A DNA stretch of 64,000 bases from Aureimonas sp. SK2 (GCF_029813115.1 NZ_JAPZDS010000003.1:186001-250000); one strand, 5' to 3'; counted from the first letter of the stretch, positions 29,857 to 40,100 are shown. The notes: a model not told the origin generated them from the letters alone. A program made the numbers and translations.

Positions 29857-30273
29857 CTACTCGTCCCGGTAGACCTTCTCGCGGCGCTCATGACGCTCCT
29901 GCGCCTCCAGCGACAGCGTGGCGATCGGGCGGGCGTCGAGACGGCGCAGGCTGATCGGCTCGCCCGTTTCCTCGCAGTAGCCATAGGTGCCGTCGTCGAT
30001 GCGCTCGATCGCCGCGTCGATCTTTGCGATCAGCTTGCGCTGGCGGTCTCGGGCGCGGAGCTCGATGGCGCGGTCGGTCTCGGAGGAGGCACGATCTGCC
30101 GCATCGGCCAGATTGGCGTTCTCGCTTGCCAGAGCTTCCAGCGTCTCGCGCGATTCCCGGAGAATGTCCGCCTTCCAGTTCAGGAGCTTCTTGCGGAAGT
30201 ACTCCTTCTGGCGGTCATTCATGAAGGCCCCGTCTTCCGGCAAACCGGTTCCCAACGGAAGGGTTTCAATCAT
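29857..30273 (-). CDS. dksA: DksA-type RNA polymerase secondary-channel regulator
   Basis: Encodes 138 residues. DksA works with ppGpp on RNA polymerase. The coiled-coil tip D57-A-A-D60-R-A62 keeps the functional acidic motif. The zinc finger is degenerate: positions equivalent to the four cysteines read C100, T103, S121 and A124, as in zinc-independent DksA2-type proteins. The start at MIETLPLGTG gives an extension before MNDRQKEYF, which could be an alternative start. Confidence 0.92.
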   Translation of the reverse strand: MIETLPLGTGLPEDGAFMNDRQKEYFRKKLLNWKADILRESRETLEALASENANLADAADRASSETDRAIELRARDRQRKLIAKIDAAIERIDDGTYGYCEETGEPISLRRLDARPIATLSLEAQERHERREKVYRDE

Positions 30274-30526
30274 GCGGATCCTCCATCTACGCCGTGGCCG
30301 GGCTTATAGCGAGCGTTGAAGAGAGCGACAAGCTCGTGTTCGCCAGGGTCTCCAACGCATATCCTTTGGCTAAACTGCGATAATCGCAGCGGATTTGTGA
30401 CCTTCCGGTGAACGGGCCGAGCAGGTCTCGACATCGTGTCGTCAGCCTGAGGGGATCGAAGGATGCAGCCGGCGGTTGCAGGGCGCCACATACGCCTTTC
30501 GACCGAATCTCGACCCGGCGACGGAC

Positions 30527-31045
30527 ATGCCCTATCGAAGAATCATGACGTTTGGACAGACGATCCACATTCTGCGCCATGCGCACTCGTCCTGGGCCGT
30601 ACCGGGCCAGCGGGACCACCAGCGCGTGCTCGACGATCGCGGCCGCAAGGACGCGGCACGCCTGGCAGCGAGCCTCGGCGAAACGGCGTCGCGCATCGAG
30701 CGCGTAGTCTGCTCGACGGCGGTGCGCGCGCGCCAGACGCTGGATCTCGTCCGAAAGGCCCTTCCGCCCTCGGCAGAGGTGCGGTTCAGCGACGACCTCT
30801 ATGCGCTCGGGGCGAAAGCCTACGAGGCGGAGATCCGCTCGCATTCCGGGTCGGGCGATCTCCTGCTCGTCGGACACAACCCGACCATCGAAGACCTGGT
30901 GTTCCAGCTGTGCGAGACGGAGAGCGCCGCCCTGCGAGAGGCCCGCGCGGGCGTCGGCACGGCCAACTGGCTGGTGATCGACCGGGAGGCCGACGGCGCC
31001 GAGGGCACGACGCGCGGGGTGCTGCGAACCATCCTGAGACCGTAA
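30527..31045 (+). CDS. SixA-like histidine phosphatase
   Basis: Encodes 172 residues of the histidine phosphatase superfamily. The RHAHS catalytic motif is near the N-terminus and the second histidine is in VGHNPTIEDL. SixA removes phosphate from phosphohistidine proteins, but small members have varied substrates. Start ATG 30527 (MPYRRIMTFG) is used; ATG 30545 is possible. It sits 84 bases before ycjX. Confidence 0.82.
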   Translation: MPYRRIMTFGQTIHILRHAHSSWAVPGQRDHQRVLDDRGRKDAARLAASLGETASRIERVVCSTAVRARQTLDLVRKALPPSAEVRFSDDLYALGAKAYEAEIRSHSGSGDLLLVGHNPTIEDLVFQLCETESAALREARAGVGTANWLVIDREADGAEGTTRGVLRTILRP

Positions 31046-31129
31046 GCCATCTCCCGATCTGTCGAAGGCCGGGTGCGCCGACTATATGCGGGGCTCCTGC
31101 CCGCTCCTTCGAGACCCGATCGGTTGCCC

Positions 31130-32587
31130 ATGCCCTCCATTGCCGACGAAGCGCGTATCGTCTTCGACAACCTGTCGGACCGGGGAGCTGGGCTGTTCCA
31201 TCCGACGCTCCGGCTCGGCGTCGCGGGCCTGTCGCGCGCAGGCAAGACGGTGTTCATCACCGCCCTGGTGCACAACCTCCTCCATGGCGGGCGACTCCCC
31301 GTCTTCGAGGCGCAGAGTTCGGGCCGCATCTCCCGCACCTATCTGGAAGAGCAGCCGGACGACGCCGTGCCGCGCTTCCAGTACGAGGAGCATCTGCGGG
31401 CCATGCTGGAAGAGCGGGTCTGGCCGCAATCGACGCGCGCGATCTCCGAGCTGCGGCTGACGATCGAGTTCGAGTCGGCCTCGCGCTGGGCGCGCTTCCT
31501 GTCGGCGGGGAAGCTCTCCATCGACATCGTCGACTATCCCGGCGAATGGCTGCTCGACCTGCCGCTGCTCGAAAAGGACTTCGCGACCTTTTCCGACGAG
31601 TCGCTGTCGCGGGCCCGCCTGCCCTCGCGAGACCGGATGGCGCGTCCGTTTCTGGATGCACTGGCCGCGATCGATCCCGCTTCGCCGGCCGACGAGCCGA
31701 CGAGCCAACGGTTGAGCGCCCTGTTCGCGGACTACCTGCGCGCCTGCCGCGAAGACCGGACGGCGCTCTCGACGCTGCCGCCGGGGCGGTTTCTGATGCC
31801 GGGCGATCTCGAAGGCTCCCCCGCCCTGACCTTCGCGCCGCTGCCGGTGGAGCATGGGCGCGTCTATCCCAAGGGCAGCTTCGGCGCCGTCCATGCGCGG
31901 CGATACGAGGCCTACAAGACGGTGGTGGTGAAGCCGTTCTTCCGCGAGCATTTCGCGCGGCTCGACCGGCAGATCCTGCTGGTGGACGCGCTCCAGGCGA
32001 TCAATGCCGGGCCGGAGGCGGTGCAGGACCTCGAGACGGCGCTCGCCGACATCCTCGCCTGCTTTCGACCCGGACGCGCGTCGTGGCTGGGTTCGCTGCT
32101 GACCCGGCGGATCGACCGGATCCTGGTCGCGGCCACCAAGGCCGACCACCTCCACCGGACCAGCCACCAGCGGCTGGAGAACATCGTGCGGCGGCTGGTG
32201 GACGGTGCGGTGGACCGGGCCAAGCTTTCGGGCGCCCAGACGGAGGTGGCCGCCATGGCCGCCGTGCGCGCGACGCGGGAGGCGACGGTGACCGATCGCG
32301 GCGACACGCTGCCGGTGATCGTCGGCACGCCGATCGCCGGCGAGGAGATCGCCGGTCAGCGCTTCGACGGCGAGACCGAAACCGCCGTGTTTCCGGGCGA
32401 CCTGCCGGAGGATGCCGCGCGCATCCTGCGCGGCCGCGAGGACGGAAGCGGCGCGCTCGACCCGATCACCTTCGTGCGCTTCCGGCCGCCCCGTCTGGAA
32501 CGGACGGCGGAGGGACTGACGCTTTCGCTGCCGCAGATCCGGCTCGACCGCGCCCTGCAGTTCCTTCTCGGAGATCGACTGGCATGA
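31130..32587 (+). CDS. YcjX-like P-loop GTPase-type protein (DUF463)
   Basis: Encodes 485 residues. A Walker A motif GLSRAGKT lies near residue 33 and a Walker B-like DIVDYPGEWLLDLPLL follows. YcjX proteins are predicted nucleotide-binding proteins linked to stress and found with a DUF697 membrane partner, as here. The biochemical role is unknown. A CTATAT element at 31082-31087, about 45 bases upstream, could be a -10 site. The start at 31130 follows the family; it overlaps ycjF by 4 bases. Confidence 0.85.
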   Translation: MPSIADEARIVFDNLSDRGAGLFHPTLRLGVAGLSRAGKTVFITALVHNLLHGGRLPVFEAQSSGRISRTYLEEQPDDAVPRFQYEEHLRAMLEERVWPQSTRAISELRLTIEFESASRWARFLSAGKLSIDIVDYPGEWLLDLPLLEKDFATFSDESLSRARLPSRDRMARPFLDALAAIDPASPADEPTSQRLSALFADYLRACREDRTALSTLPPGRFLMPGDLEGSPALTFAPLPVEHGRVYPKGSFGAVHARRYEAYKTVVVKPFFREHFARLDRQILLVDALQAINAGPEAVQDLETALADILACFRPGRASWLGSLLTRRIDRILVAATKADHLHRTSHQRLENIVRRLVDGAVDRAKLSGAQTEVAAMAAVRATREATVTDRGDTLPVIVGTPIAGEEIAGQRFDGETETAVFPGDLPEDAARILRGREDGSGALDPITFVRFRPPRLERTAEGLTLSLPQIRLDRALQFLLGDRLA

Positions 32588-33621
32588 GCGACTTGCCGCC
32601 CCGCCGCCCCGCCGCCTTCGCGGTGGATCCGGTTCCGAGCACGCCGGTCCCGCAGCCTGCGCGTGCGCCGCGCAGCTTTTCCGATCTGGAGCGAGTGCGG
32701 ATCGAGCCGGACGAGGCGCTGGAAGCAGAGGCTGCCGCGGCGCTGGATGCCGAGCCGGCGACCCGTCGCCGCCGGACCTTCTCCTTCGGCAAGCTGGCAC
32801 TCGGCGCTCTGGGCGCGCTCGTCTCGCTCGCCTTCGGCCTCGCGCTCGACGCCTTCGTGCGCGACCTCTTCGCGCGGTCCGACTGGCTGGGCTGGGCGGC
32901 GCTCGGGCTGGCCGGGCTTCTCGTCGTCGGGCTTGCCGGTGTCGTCGGGCGCGAGATGCTCGGCATCATGCGGCTGAACGACGTGGAGCGCGAGCGCAGC
33001 GATGGGCGCCGTGCCTTCGAGACCGATTCCGCGCCCGAGGCGACGGCCGTCGTGTCGCGCCTGTCGAAGCTCGTCTCCGCCCGGCCCGAAACCGCGGCCG
33101 GGCGTGAGAGGCTCCAGGCGCTGCGCGACGACGTGATCGACGGGCGCGACCTGATCACGCTGGCCGAGCGCGAGCTTCTGATGCCGCTCGACGCGCGGGC
33201 GCGAGCGCTCGTCCTTGCCTCGTCCAAGCGGGTCTCGGTGGTGACAGCTGTCAGTCCCCGCGCCTTCATGGACCTCGCCTTCGTCCTCTTCGAGACGGTG
33301 CGGCTGATCCGCGCCGTCTCGACGCTCTACGGCGCGCGGCCGGGGACGATCGGCCTGTTTCGGCTGGTTCGCGACGTTCTGGCGCATCTGGCCGTGACCG
33401 GCTCGATCGCGGTCGGCGACGGGATCGTCGGTCAGGTCGTCGGTCACGGGCTCGCGGCGCGCCTGTCGGCCAAGCTCGGCGAGGGCCTCGTCAACGGGCT
33501 CCTGACGGCCCGCATCGGGATCGCCGCGATGGATCTCTGCCGGCCCCTGCCCTTTCTCAGCGTCCAACGGCCGCGGATCGGAGACTTTCTCAACGATCTC
33601 AAGCCGATGGGCGGCGAATGA
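32584..33621 (+). CDS. YcjF-like membrane protein (DUF697, TIGR01620 family)
   Basis: Encodes 345 residues. A Pro-rich acidic N-terminus (1-60) is followed by two membrane helices (about 68-88 and 98-120), a helical middle and a C-terminal DUF697 domain (FVLFETVRLIRAVSTLYGARPG, VGQVVGHGLAARLSAKLGEG). It is translationally coupled to ycjX, so the two probably form a membrane-attached GTPase pair. The biological role is unknown. Confidence 0.85.
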   Translation: MSDLPPRRPAAFAVDPVPSTPVPQPARAPRSFSDLERVRIEPDEALEAEAAAALDAEPATRRRRTFSFGKLALGALGALVSLAFGLALDAFVRDLFARSDWLGWAALGLAGLLVVGLAGVVGREMLGIMRLNDVERERSDGRRAFETDSAPEATAVVSRLSKLVSARPETAAGRERLQALRDDVIDGRDLITLAERELLMPLDARARALVLASSKRVSVVTAVSPRAFMDLAFVLFETVRLIRAVSTLYGARPGTIGLFRLVRDVLAHLAVTGSIAVGDGIVGQVVGHGLAARLSAKLGEGLVNGLLTARIGIAAMDLCRPLPFLSVQRPRIGDFLNDLKPMGGE

Positions 33622-33692
33622 CGGCGCAGGCTCGAAGGGGTATTGGCGGCAGAGAAAGGTTCGGTTAACCGTTTCAGGCGATAGATGGACCC

Positions 33693-34253
33693 ATGTCCTC
33701 GCCGCTCCGAAGGCCCGTCATGCTCCGCCCGATCGTCGCCGGTTTGTCGCTTCTCTCCCTCGCCACGCTCGCGGCGGTTCCGGCCCATGCGGCGGACGCG
33801 GACGAGGCCTTCTTCAAGACCGTGTTCGGCCGCTGGAGCGGCCCCGGCGAGATCGTCGCCGGCAAGTACAAGGGCACGAAGTTCGTCTGCGACCTGTCGG
33901 GCCTCCAGCCCGAGAAGGCCATCGGCATGTCGCTCGACGGTTCCTGCCGCGTCGGCATGTTCTCGCAGCCGATGAACGCGACCTTCACCAAGGGCGGCAG
34001 CTCCTACAAGGGCACCTTCCTCGACGGCTCGGGCGGCAAGGGCCTCGACATCGTGTCGGGCGACGTGTCGGGCAACAAGGTGGTGGTCGGTCTCGATCGC
34101 AAGCAGCTCAAGGGCGCCATGGTCGCGCGGCTGCAGGAGAAGGACAAGCTCAGCATCACAATCTCCGTGCAGGTGGCCGGCGAGCTGGTGCCGGTGATCG
34201 GCATGACCCTGAAGCGCGACGAGACGGTCAAGCGCGCGTCCCTCGCCGACTGA
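33693..34253 (+). CDS. Secreted protein of unknown function
   Basis: Encodes 186 residues. A signal peptide ends near PAHAADADE. The mature part FFKTVFGRWSGPGEIVAGKYKGTKFVCDLSG and IVSGDVSGNKVVVGLDRKQL suggests a small beta-rich domain seen in rhizobial exported proteins. Function unknown. GGTTAACC at 33662-33669 upstream resembles a CtrA half-site. ATG 33720 is an alternative start. The stop codon abuts the convergent folK stop with no spacer. Confidence 0.72.
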   Translation: MSSPLRRPVMLRPIVAGLSLLSLATLAAVPAHAADADEAFFKTVFGRWSGPGEIVAGKYKGTKFVCDLSGLQPEKAIGMSLDGSCRVGMFSQPMNATFTKGGSSYKGTFLDGSGGKGLDIVSGDVSGNKVVVGLDRKQLKGAMVARLQEKDKLSITISVQVAGELVPVIGMTLKRDETVKRASLAD

Positions 34254-34757
34254 TCAGGCGGATCGCCACCAGTCCGGCGCGGTCACGACGGGTTCGATGC
34301 CGCTGCGGTCGAGCGTTTGAAGCCGTTCGGCGATGCCGACGCCTTCGACCGCCAGCCCCGGCGCGAGATCGGCGAGCGGCACCAGCACGAAGGCGCGATC
34401 GGCCATGCGCGGGTGCGGCAGGGTGAGCCGCTCCGTGTGGAGCGCGACCCCGCCGAAATCCAGAATGTCGAGATCCACCGTGCGAGGCCCCCAACGCACC
34501 GCGCGATCGCGGTGAAGCGACGCTTCGATCGACAGGCAGAGGTCCAGGAGTTCCTCCGGCGTGCGCCGCGTCTCGACGGCCGCGCAGGCATTGAGGAAAG
34601 GCGGCTGCTCGACCAGGCCCCAGGGCGGCGTGCGGTAGACCGGCGTGACGGACACGACCTGCGTCCGGTCATCGGCATCCAGGGCGTGCAGCGCTTGTCG
34701 CATCGCCTTCACGGGGTCGCCGAGATTGCCGCCGAGGCCGAGATAGGCCCGGGTCAT
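34254..34757 (-). CDS. folK: 2-amino-4-hydroxy-6-hydroxymethyldihydropteridine diphosphokinase
   Basis: Encodes 167 residues. FolK pyrophosphorylates the pterin for folate synthesis. The motifs LGGNLGD, FLNACAAVET, and RDRAVRWGPRTVDLDILDFG are intact. It overlaps folP by four bases (ATGA). The in-frame upstream extension lies in folP and is spurious. Confidence 0.95.
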   Translation of the reverse strand: MTRAYLGLGGNLGDPVKAMRQALHALDADDRTQVVSVTPVYRTPPWGLVEQPPFLNACAAVETRRTPEELLDLCLSIEASLHRDRAVRWGPRTVDLDILDFGGVALHTERLTLPHPRMADRAFVLVPLADLAPGLAVEGVGIAERLQTLDRSGIEPVVTAPDWWRSA

Positions 34758-35596
34758 GCGGACTCCCCGCCGAGCGCCGCGTCCACGATCGCCAGCGCAT
34801 CGCGCGTCGGACCGACGGCATGCACCCGGAAGATCGAGACGCCGCGCTCGCGCAGGAGCACGCTGGTAGCCGCCGTGGCCACGTCGGCATCGGCTGCCGG
34901 ATGGTCCAGCGCGCCGCGCACGAAGCGTTTGCGCGAGGTGCCGGCCAGAAGCGGAAAACCGAGATCCGTAAGCTCTCCGGCCCGCATCATCAGTTCGAAG
35001 TTCTCGCGCGGCGACTTGGCGAAGCCGAAGCCGGGATCGAGCACGATCGCCGCGTGGGGAACCCCCGCCTCGCGCGCGATGGCGATCGAGCGTTCCAGAA
35101 AGGCGCGCTGGTCCTCGATCACGTCGGCAAGCGTTTCGCGCTCGCGCCCCGTATGCATCAGGCACAGGCCCGCGCCCGTGCGGGCGGCGACCGCTGCGAT
35201 GCCGGGATCGCGCTGCCCGCCCCACACGTCGTTGACGATGCATGCGCCTGCGGCGATGGCGAGCTCGGCCGTCTCCGCGCGATAGGTGTCGATGGAGATC
35301 GCGACATCGCTTGCCGCGCGTAACGCGCGGATCACCGGCAGGACGCGGCGCTGCTCCTCCTGCGCGTCGATCGGCTCCGCGCCGGGACGGGTCGATTCAC
35401 CGCCGATGTCGATGATCGAAGCGCCGTCCGCGACCATCGCGAGCGCAGCCTCCACCGCCGGCTTCACTTCGCCAGCAAAGCGTCCGCCGTCGGAAAAACT
35501 GTCCGGCGTGACGTTGAGAACGCCCATGATCACAGACCGCCGACCGAGCGCCAGTCGGCGTCCACCCTTGACTTCCCAGTGACGTCCGTTCGTCAT
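34754..35596 (-). CDS. folP: Dihydropteroate synthase
   Basis: Encodes 280 residues, a TIM-barrel enzyme that condenses pterin pyrophosphate with p-aminobenzoate; it is the sulfonamide target. The two pterin signatures MGVLNVTPDSFSDGG and IIDIGGESTRPGA are clear, and GTSRKRFV lies near the end. It is transcribed with folK. folB, often between them in relatives, is absent here. Confidence 0.96.
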   Translation of the reverse strand: MTNGRHWEVKGGRRLALGRRSVIMGVLNVTPDSFSDGGRFAGEVKPAVEAALAMVADGASIIDIGGESTRPGAEPIDAQEEQRRVLPVIRALRAASDVAISIDTYRAETAELAIAAGACIVNDVWGGQRDPGIAAVAARTGAGLCLMHTGRERETLADVIEDQRAFLERSIAIAREAGVPHAAIVLDPGFGFAKSPRENFELMMRAGELTDLGFPLLAGTSRKRFVRGALDHPAADADVATAATSVLLRERGVSIFRVHAVGPTRDALAIVDAALGGESA

Positions 35597-35730
35597 GTTC
35601 GTGCCCTAGACGAAGAAAGGCGGTTGCGCTCGATATTGGCGAACGCAAATATTCCACAATCGTCTCTTGTATCTCTTCCCGACCCGCGTAGCGTAGGGGT
35701 GATGTGTTTCAAGGGGCCGAGCGACGATCG

Positions 35731-36330
35731 ATGCGGCGACTTCTTATCTCCGGCCTCGCGGCCGGATGCATGTCTACCGGGCTGGCCCACGGTGCGGAGA
35801 TCACCGAGCGGACGACCTATTTCATGGTCAAGGGCGCGACCTTCGCCGAAATCGATCGGGCGCTGGGCGTCAGCGGTCCGCTCCTGTCGGGCGGCGAGCG
35901 CCATTCCGGCGCGACCAAGGTGTCGTTTCGCCGGAACCTTGAATTCGCCGAGAAGAAGGGCGGATGCGGGGTCTCGCGAACCAATCTCCGGCTGGATCTG
36001 GTCACGACGCTGCCGCAGTGGAACGCGCCGCGCGGTGCCGACCCCAAGACGCGGACCATGTGGAAGGTGCTGCAACGCTACATCGCCGAGCACGAGGCGC
36101 ATCATTCCAAGATCGCCAAGTCCTGGCTGGAGCGGATGAACCTCGAGCTTCTCGGGCTGCCGCCCGAACGAAGCTGCGCGCAGATGGAGGTCGTGGCCAC
36201 GCGCCGCGCACGGGAGCTGCTTCTCGGCCACGAGAAGGCGCAACGCGAGTTCGACCGGTCGGAAGCGCGCGTCGTGGACGCGCAGCTCGAAAGCAAGCTG
36301 GCCGCGGCCACCCGCCAAGCCGCCCGCTAG
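35731..36330 (+). CDS. Secreted DUF922 protein, predicted zinc protease
   Basis: Encodes 199 residues with a signal peptide ending around GLAHGAE. An HEXXH motif is present at residues 121-125 (HEAHH), fitting the DUF922 predicted secreted zinc protease family. No protease activity is known for this subgroup from the sequence alone. A GTG at 35704 would extend the N-terminus and hide the signal peptide; ATG 35731 is preferred. Confidence 0.78.
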   Translation: MRRLLISGLAAGCMSTGLAHGAEITERTTYFMVKGATFAEIDRALGVSGPLLSGGERHSGATKVSFRRNLEFAEKKGGCGVSRTNLRLDLVTTLPQWNAPRGADPKTRTMWKVLQRYIAEHEAHHSKIAKSWLERMNLELLGLPPERSCAQMEVVATRRARELLLGHEKAQREFDRSEARVVDAQLESKLAAATRQAAR

Positions 36331-36347
36331 CCTCCGGTGCCTGCTGC

Positions 36348-36668
36348 TCACGCCTGGCGCGCGGGCACCGTGAGAACCAGCCCGGCGAGGTCGGGCCGCA
36401 CACGGATCTGGCAGGACAGGCGCGAGTTCGGCCGCACGTCGAGCGCGAAGTCGAGCATGTCCTCCTCCATCGCGTCCATCGGGGCGAGACGCTCGGCATG
36501 GGCTTCGTCCACATAGACGTGGCAGGTGGCGCAGGCGCAGGCTCCGCCGCAGTCGGCGTCGATGCCCGGCACGTCGTTGCGGATGGCGGCCTGCATCACG
36601 CTCGACCCGTCGGGCGCGTCGATGTCGTAGCGGGTGCCGTCTTGGCCGATGAAGGTGATCGCGGTCAT
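36348..36668 (-). CDS. Adrenodoxin-type 2Fe-2S ferredoxin
   Basis: Encodes 106 residues. The cluster ligands are C40, C46, C49 and C86 (C-X5-C-X2-C-X36-C), the adrenodoxin/ISC ferredoxin pattern. Such proteins pass electrons to cytochrome P450s or Fe-S assembly; no partner is adjacent. Both ends are typical of the family. Confidence 0.93.
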   Translation of the reverse strand: MTAITFIGQDGTRYDIDAPDGSSVMQAAIRNDVPGIDADCGGACACATCHVYVDEAHAERLAPMDAMEEDMLDFALDVRPNSRLSCQIRVRPDLAGLVLTVPARQA

Positions 36669-37179
36669 GCCCGCGGTTAGACCGGCGGCACGCGGCGGTC
36701 AACAGCGCTGCGTCGCGAGCCCGCACGATCCCCTTCGCAAGACTTATCAACAGCCACGTTCTTCGCCGGGAAAGCCGCGCCTCGGCAGCGGTCGGCGTAT
36801 CGGGAAACGGTGCGGCGACGTTAACGCCGTTCGGCGCATCCGGCCGTTTCGCGGTGCCGGACGGCCGTGCTATCAGGGGCTTCGACCCCGCACGCAGAGG
36901 TAAACGTTCGGGCGCGCGCCGCCGTCGTTGAGTCAAGCGGTTCCTACCGGAACATTCCGCATTTCGATTTCGACGTTAACCAAATGTTTAAACTTGTACC
37001 GATGCCCGGAGATTCCGGTTTCCTTCCCGCCCGTCGCTCTCTAATTTGCTGGGATGAGGACGGCTCTCTTCCCCGATGGGGGAGGTGTGCCATGTGCGGA
37101 CGAAGGAACGTGTAGCCTGCATTGCGGCAGCAGGCAGCCCTTCTTCCGATCGAGTAACGAGTACGGGGCGCGGCGGATC
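36669..37179. other. 511-bp leader region of the giant growth-pole gene
   Basis: No gene is supported. The stretch contains the CtrA-like motif (36976-36991) and probably the promoters for the ferredoxin (minus) and the giant gene (plus). A possible in-frame extension of the giant ORF to 37054 has no family support and is Cys/Gly-rich, unlike the protein. Confidence 0.55.
36976..36991 (+). promoter_or_regulatory. CtrA-like motif upstream of the giant gene
   Basis: TTAACCAAATGTTTAA carries two TTAA halves spaced 8 bases apart (the CtrA consensus has 7) and begins TTAACCA, near the TTAACCAT half-site. It is about 190 bases before the gene start. Spacing is off by one, so this is tentative. Confidence 0.4.
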
Positions 37180-40100
37180 ATGTCCAAGATCAAGACGGCT
37201 GAACAGCTTTCGGACGAAGCGGTCAACGAACTGGAGGCGGCCCTTCAGGGCACCGACTTCGACGGCTCCGAGACCGGCGTCTCCGGTGAGGTGCAGGGAC
37301 ATGTCGAGGCGGAGACGCTCCAGCCTTCCGAAATGAACATCGATTTCGCGCTGGACGAGTTCGACCGCTCCGTGGCGGAGGCCACGAGCGCGCTTCGCGA
37401 AGAAGCCGCCGCCGAGCCCGTGGCCGCCCCATCTCCGCTGGCGTCGCCCGAAGAGCTTCCGCCCGAGCCCGAGTTTCAGCTCGCCGAGGAGGAGCTGATC
37501 GCCTCCTTGAGCGAAGCGGACCGCATCGACGCCCCCATGCCCGCCGAGAGCGCTCCGGCCGCCGTGCCGCCTGTCGCAGAAGCGATAGCCGCCGGACGCG
37601 CCAGCGCCGCCGCGTCCGACGCGCGCAGCGCGGCCCAGGAAGCGCCCCCGCTGCGCCGGGAAGCCCCCGCGGCGCCCGAGCCGGCGCGGCCGTCCCGCAC
37701 CCGCGACTTCAAATCCACCGTCGCCAACGACGAGCAGCGCTCCGCCGCCGTGATGGCGGACGCCCTCCTCACGCGCCGCTCCTCCCGCCGCACCCTCGTG
37801 ATCGGCGGCGTCGTGGCCGCGGGCTGGGCGATCCTGGCGGGCGCGGCCTCCTTCGCGTTCCTCGGATCGGGCGCATCGCCCGCTCCCGCCGGGCTGACGC
37901 TCGTTCTCGCGGCGTCGGCCGTGGTGCTGCCTGCCCTTCTGATCTTGGCCTTCGCCGTGATGGTGCGCCGCTCGCAGGATCTTCGCCTGATGAGCCGCTC
38001 GCTCGCCGAGGTTGCGCTGCGTCTCGCAGAGCCCGAGAACATTGCCTCCGAAAAGGTCACCAGTGTCGGCAACGCGATCCGCCGGGAGGTCTCGGCGCTG
38101 GGCGAAGGCGTGGAGCGCGCCCTGTCGCGCATGGGCGAGCTCGAAGGCATCGTTCATTCCGAGGTGTCCTCGCTCGAGCGCGCCTATGCCGACAACGAGG
38201 TCAAGATCCGATCGCTGGTCACCGACCTGTCGAACGAGCGCGAAGCGATGCTCTCGCATGCCGAGCGTCTCCGCTCGTCGGTGGTCGGCTCGCACGATCG
38301 CCTGATCGGCGACGTCGACACGGCCTCGACTCGGATCATCCGCCAGGTCGAGGAAGCGACCCACCGGTTCCACTCGCTGCTCGACGAGCGCGGTGAGTCC
38401 CTGTCGCGCGCCTATGAGGAGCGCAGTCAGGCGCTGACGGCCATGTTCGACAGCCGCAGCCGCGAGATCGAGACCGCGCTCGGCGGGTCCAGCGCCAGCG
38501 TGATCCAGCAGATCGGCGAGACCGCCGAAGCCACCACCCAACGCCTGGCGCAGACCGGCGAAGAATTGGCACGCAGCCTGCGCGCGCAGGCCGAAGAGCT
38601 GCAGGCTCGCTCGGACGAATTGATCCAGCGCGTGTCCGCCATCGGCGATCAGGCCGGCGAGCGCCTGCGCGAATCCAATGAGACCGTCCTGCGAACGCTG
38701 AACGAGCGCACCGAAAGCCTCGCCACGGGTTCGGAGATGTTCGACCGGCGGCTGGCCGAAACGCTGGACGAGCGTTCGGCTCGCATGCTGGCCGAAAACG
38801 AGTCCCTCCTCCTTTCGCTCACCGGCGGCCTCGACCAGAAGCTCGCCCATCTCGCCAGCGAGACCGAGCGGCTGCTCCGGAACCTCGACGAGGCGTTCGA
38901 CCGCCGCATCCAGACCGCGACGGCGCTTCTCGGCGCGCGCAACGAGGACGTTCTCGGCCGGTTCGACGAGCGCCTCGCCCAGCTCGAAGGCGCCCTGTCC
39001 GGCAAGGGTGCGCAGCTCGTCCAGACGATCGAGGGTCAGGCCATGGCCATCGATCGCACGGCCGACCGCTTCGCCGTGTCGCTGTCCGAGACCACGGGCG
39101 CCTTCTCGCGCACCGTCGCCGAGCGCACGGAGGAAATGCGCGGCGCCATCGAGAGCGGGCGCGGCGAGCTCGCGGCGGCCGCCGAGTCCGCCCGCCAGGG
39201 GATTGACGCAAGCTTTGCCTCGCATTCCGAGCACGTGCGGTCGAGCTTCGACGCGCAGATCGGCTCGCTCGGCGCCGTCCTCAGCGATCGCGCGGCCGAT
39301 ATCGACACCTCGCTCGCCTTCGCCCAGCAGACCCTTCTCGCCCAGTTCGAGGAGCGCGGCACCGCGCTGACCCAGACGATCGAAGAAAACGTCGCGCGCA
39401 TGGAGCAGATCATCGGCTCGGCCGAGGGTCGCCTGGTGTCGGGCGTCGACACGCGCGCCGATCGCCTCGAAGCGGCGCTGGCCGAAGCCGATCGCAACGC
39501 GGACGAGCGCTTCGCCTCGCGCCTCGAGCGGATGAACGCCATGCTGGCCGAGCGCGGCTCGGCGATCGAGGTGGCGCTCGACCAGCGCACGCAGGTCCTG
39601 TCCAGCGAGTTCGAGACCCGCCTTCAGGCGATCGACGCCATGCTGGAGCAGCGCACGCAGCGCTTCGTGTCCGAGTTCGACGAGCGCAACGAGACGCTGA
39701 CCGTCGGTCTGTCCGATCGCCTTGCGGCGAGCGAAGCCTTCATGCGTAGCAGCGGCGAGTCGCTTTCCCGGTCGCTGGAGCTCTACACCTCGCGCGTCAG
39801 CGACGAGGTCATCGGCCGCCTCGAGGCCGCGCTGATGACGGGCGACGACCGGCGCCAGGAGTTCCTCGCGAGCCTCGAGACCCGCACGGCGGGCATCGAG
39901 GCGAGCTTCGAGCAGTCGGTCGAGCGCGTGGTGGCCGAACTCGCCGCCCGCGTCCGCGACCTGTCGGCCGCCGTGGACAATTCGCACACCGGCCTCACCG
40001 CCACCCTCGACGAGCGCACCACGCGCTTCGCACGCGACATTGATCAGAACGCCGGAACGGTGCTTTCGGCCGTCGAGAACGCACTGTCGCTTCTGATCCA

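Noticed and set aside
36988-39987. 999-codon minus-strand ORF, and the similar 1195-codon ORF at 40684-44271
   Set aside because: Antisense of the repetitive growth-pole gene; the regular codon pattern of the helical repeats prevents stops on the other strand.
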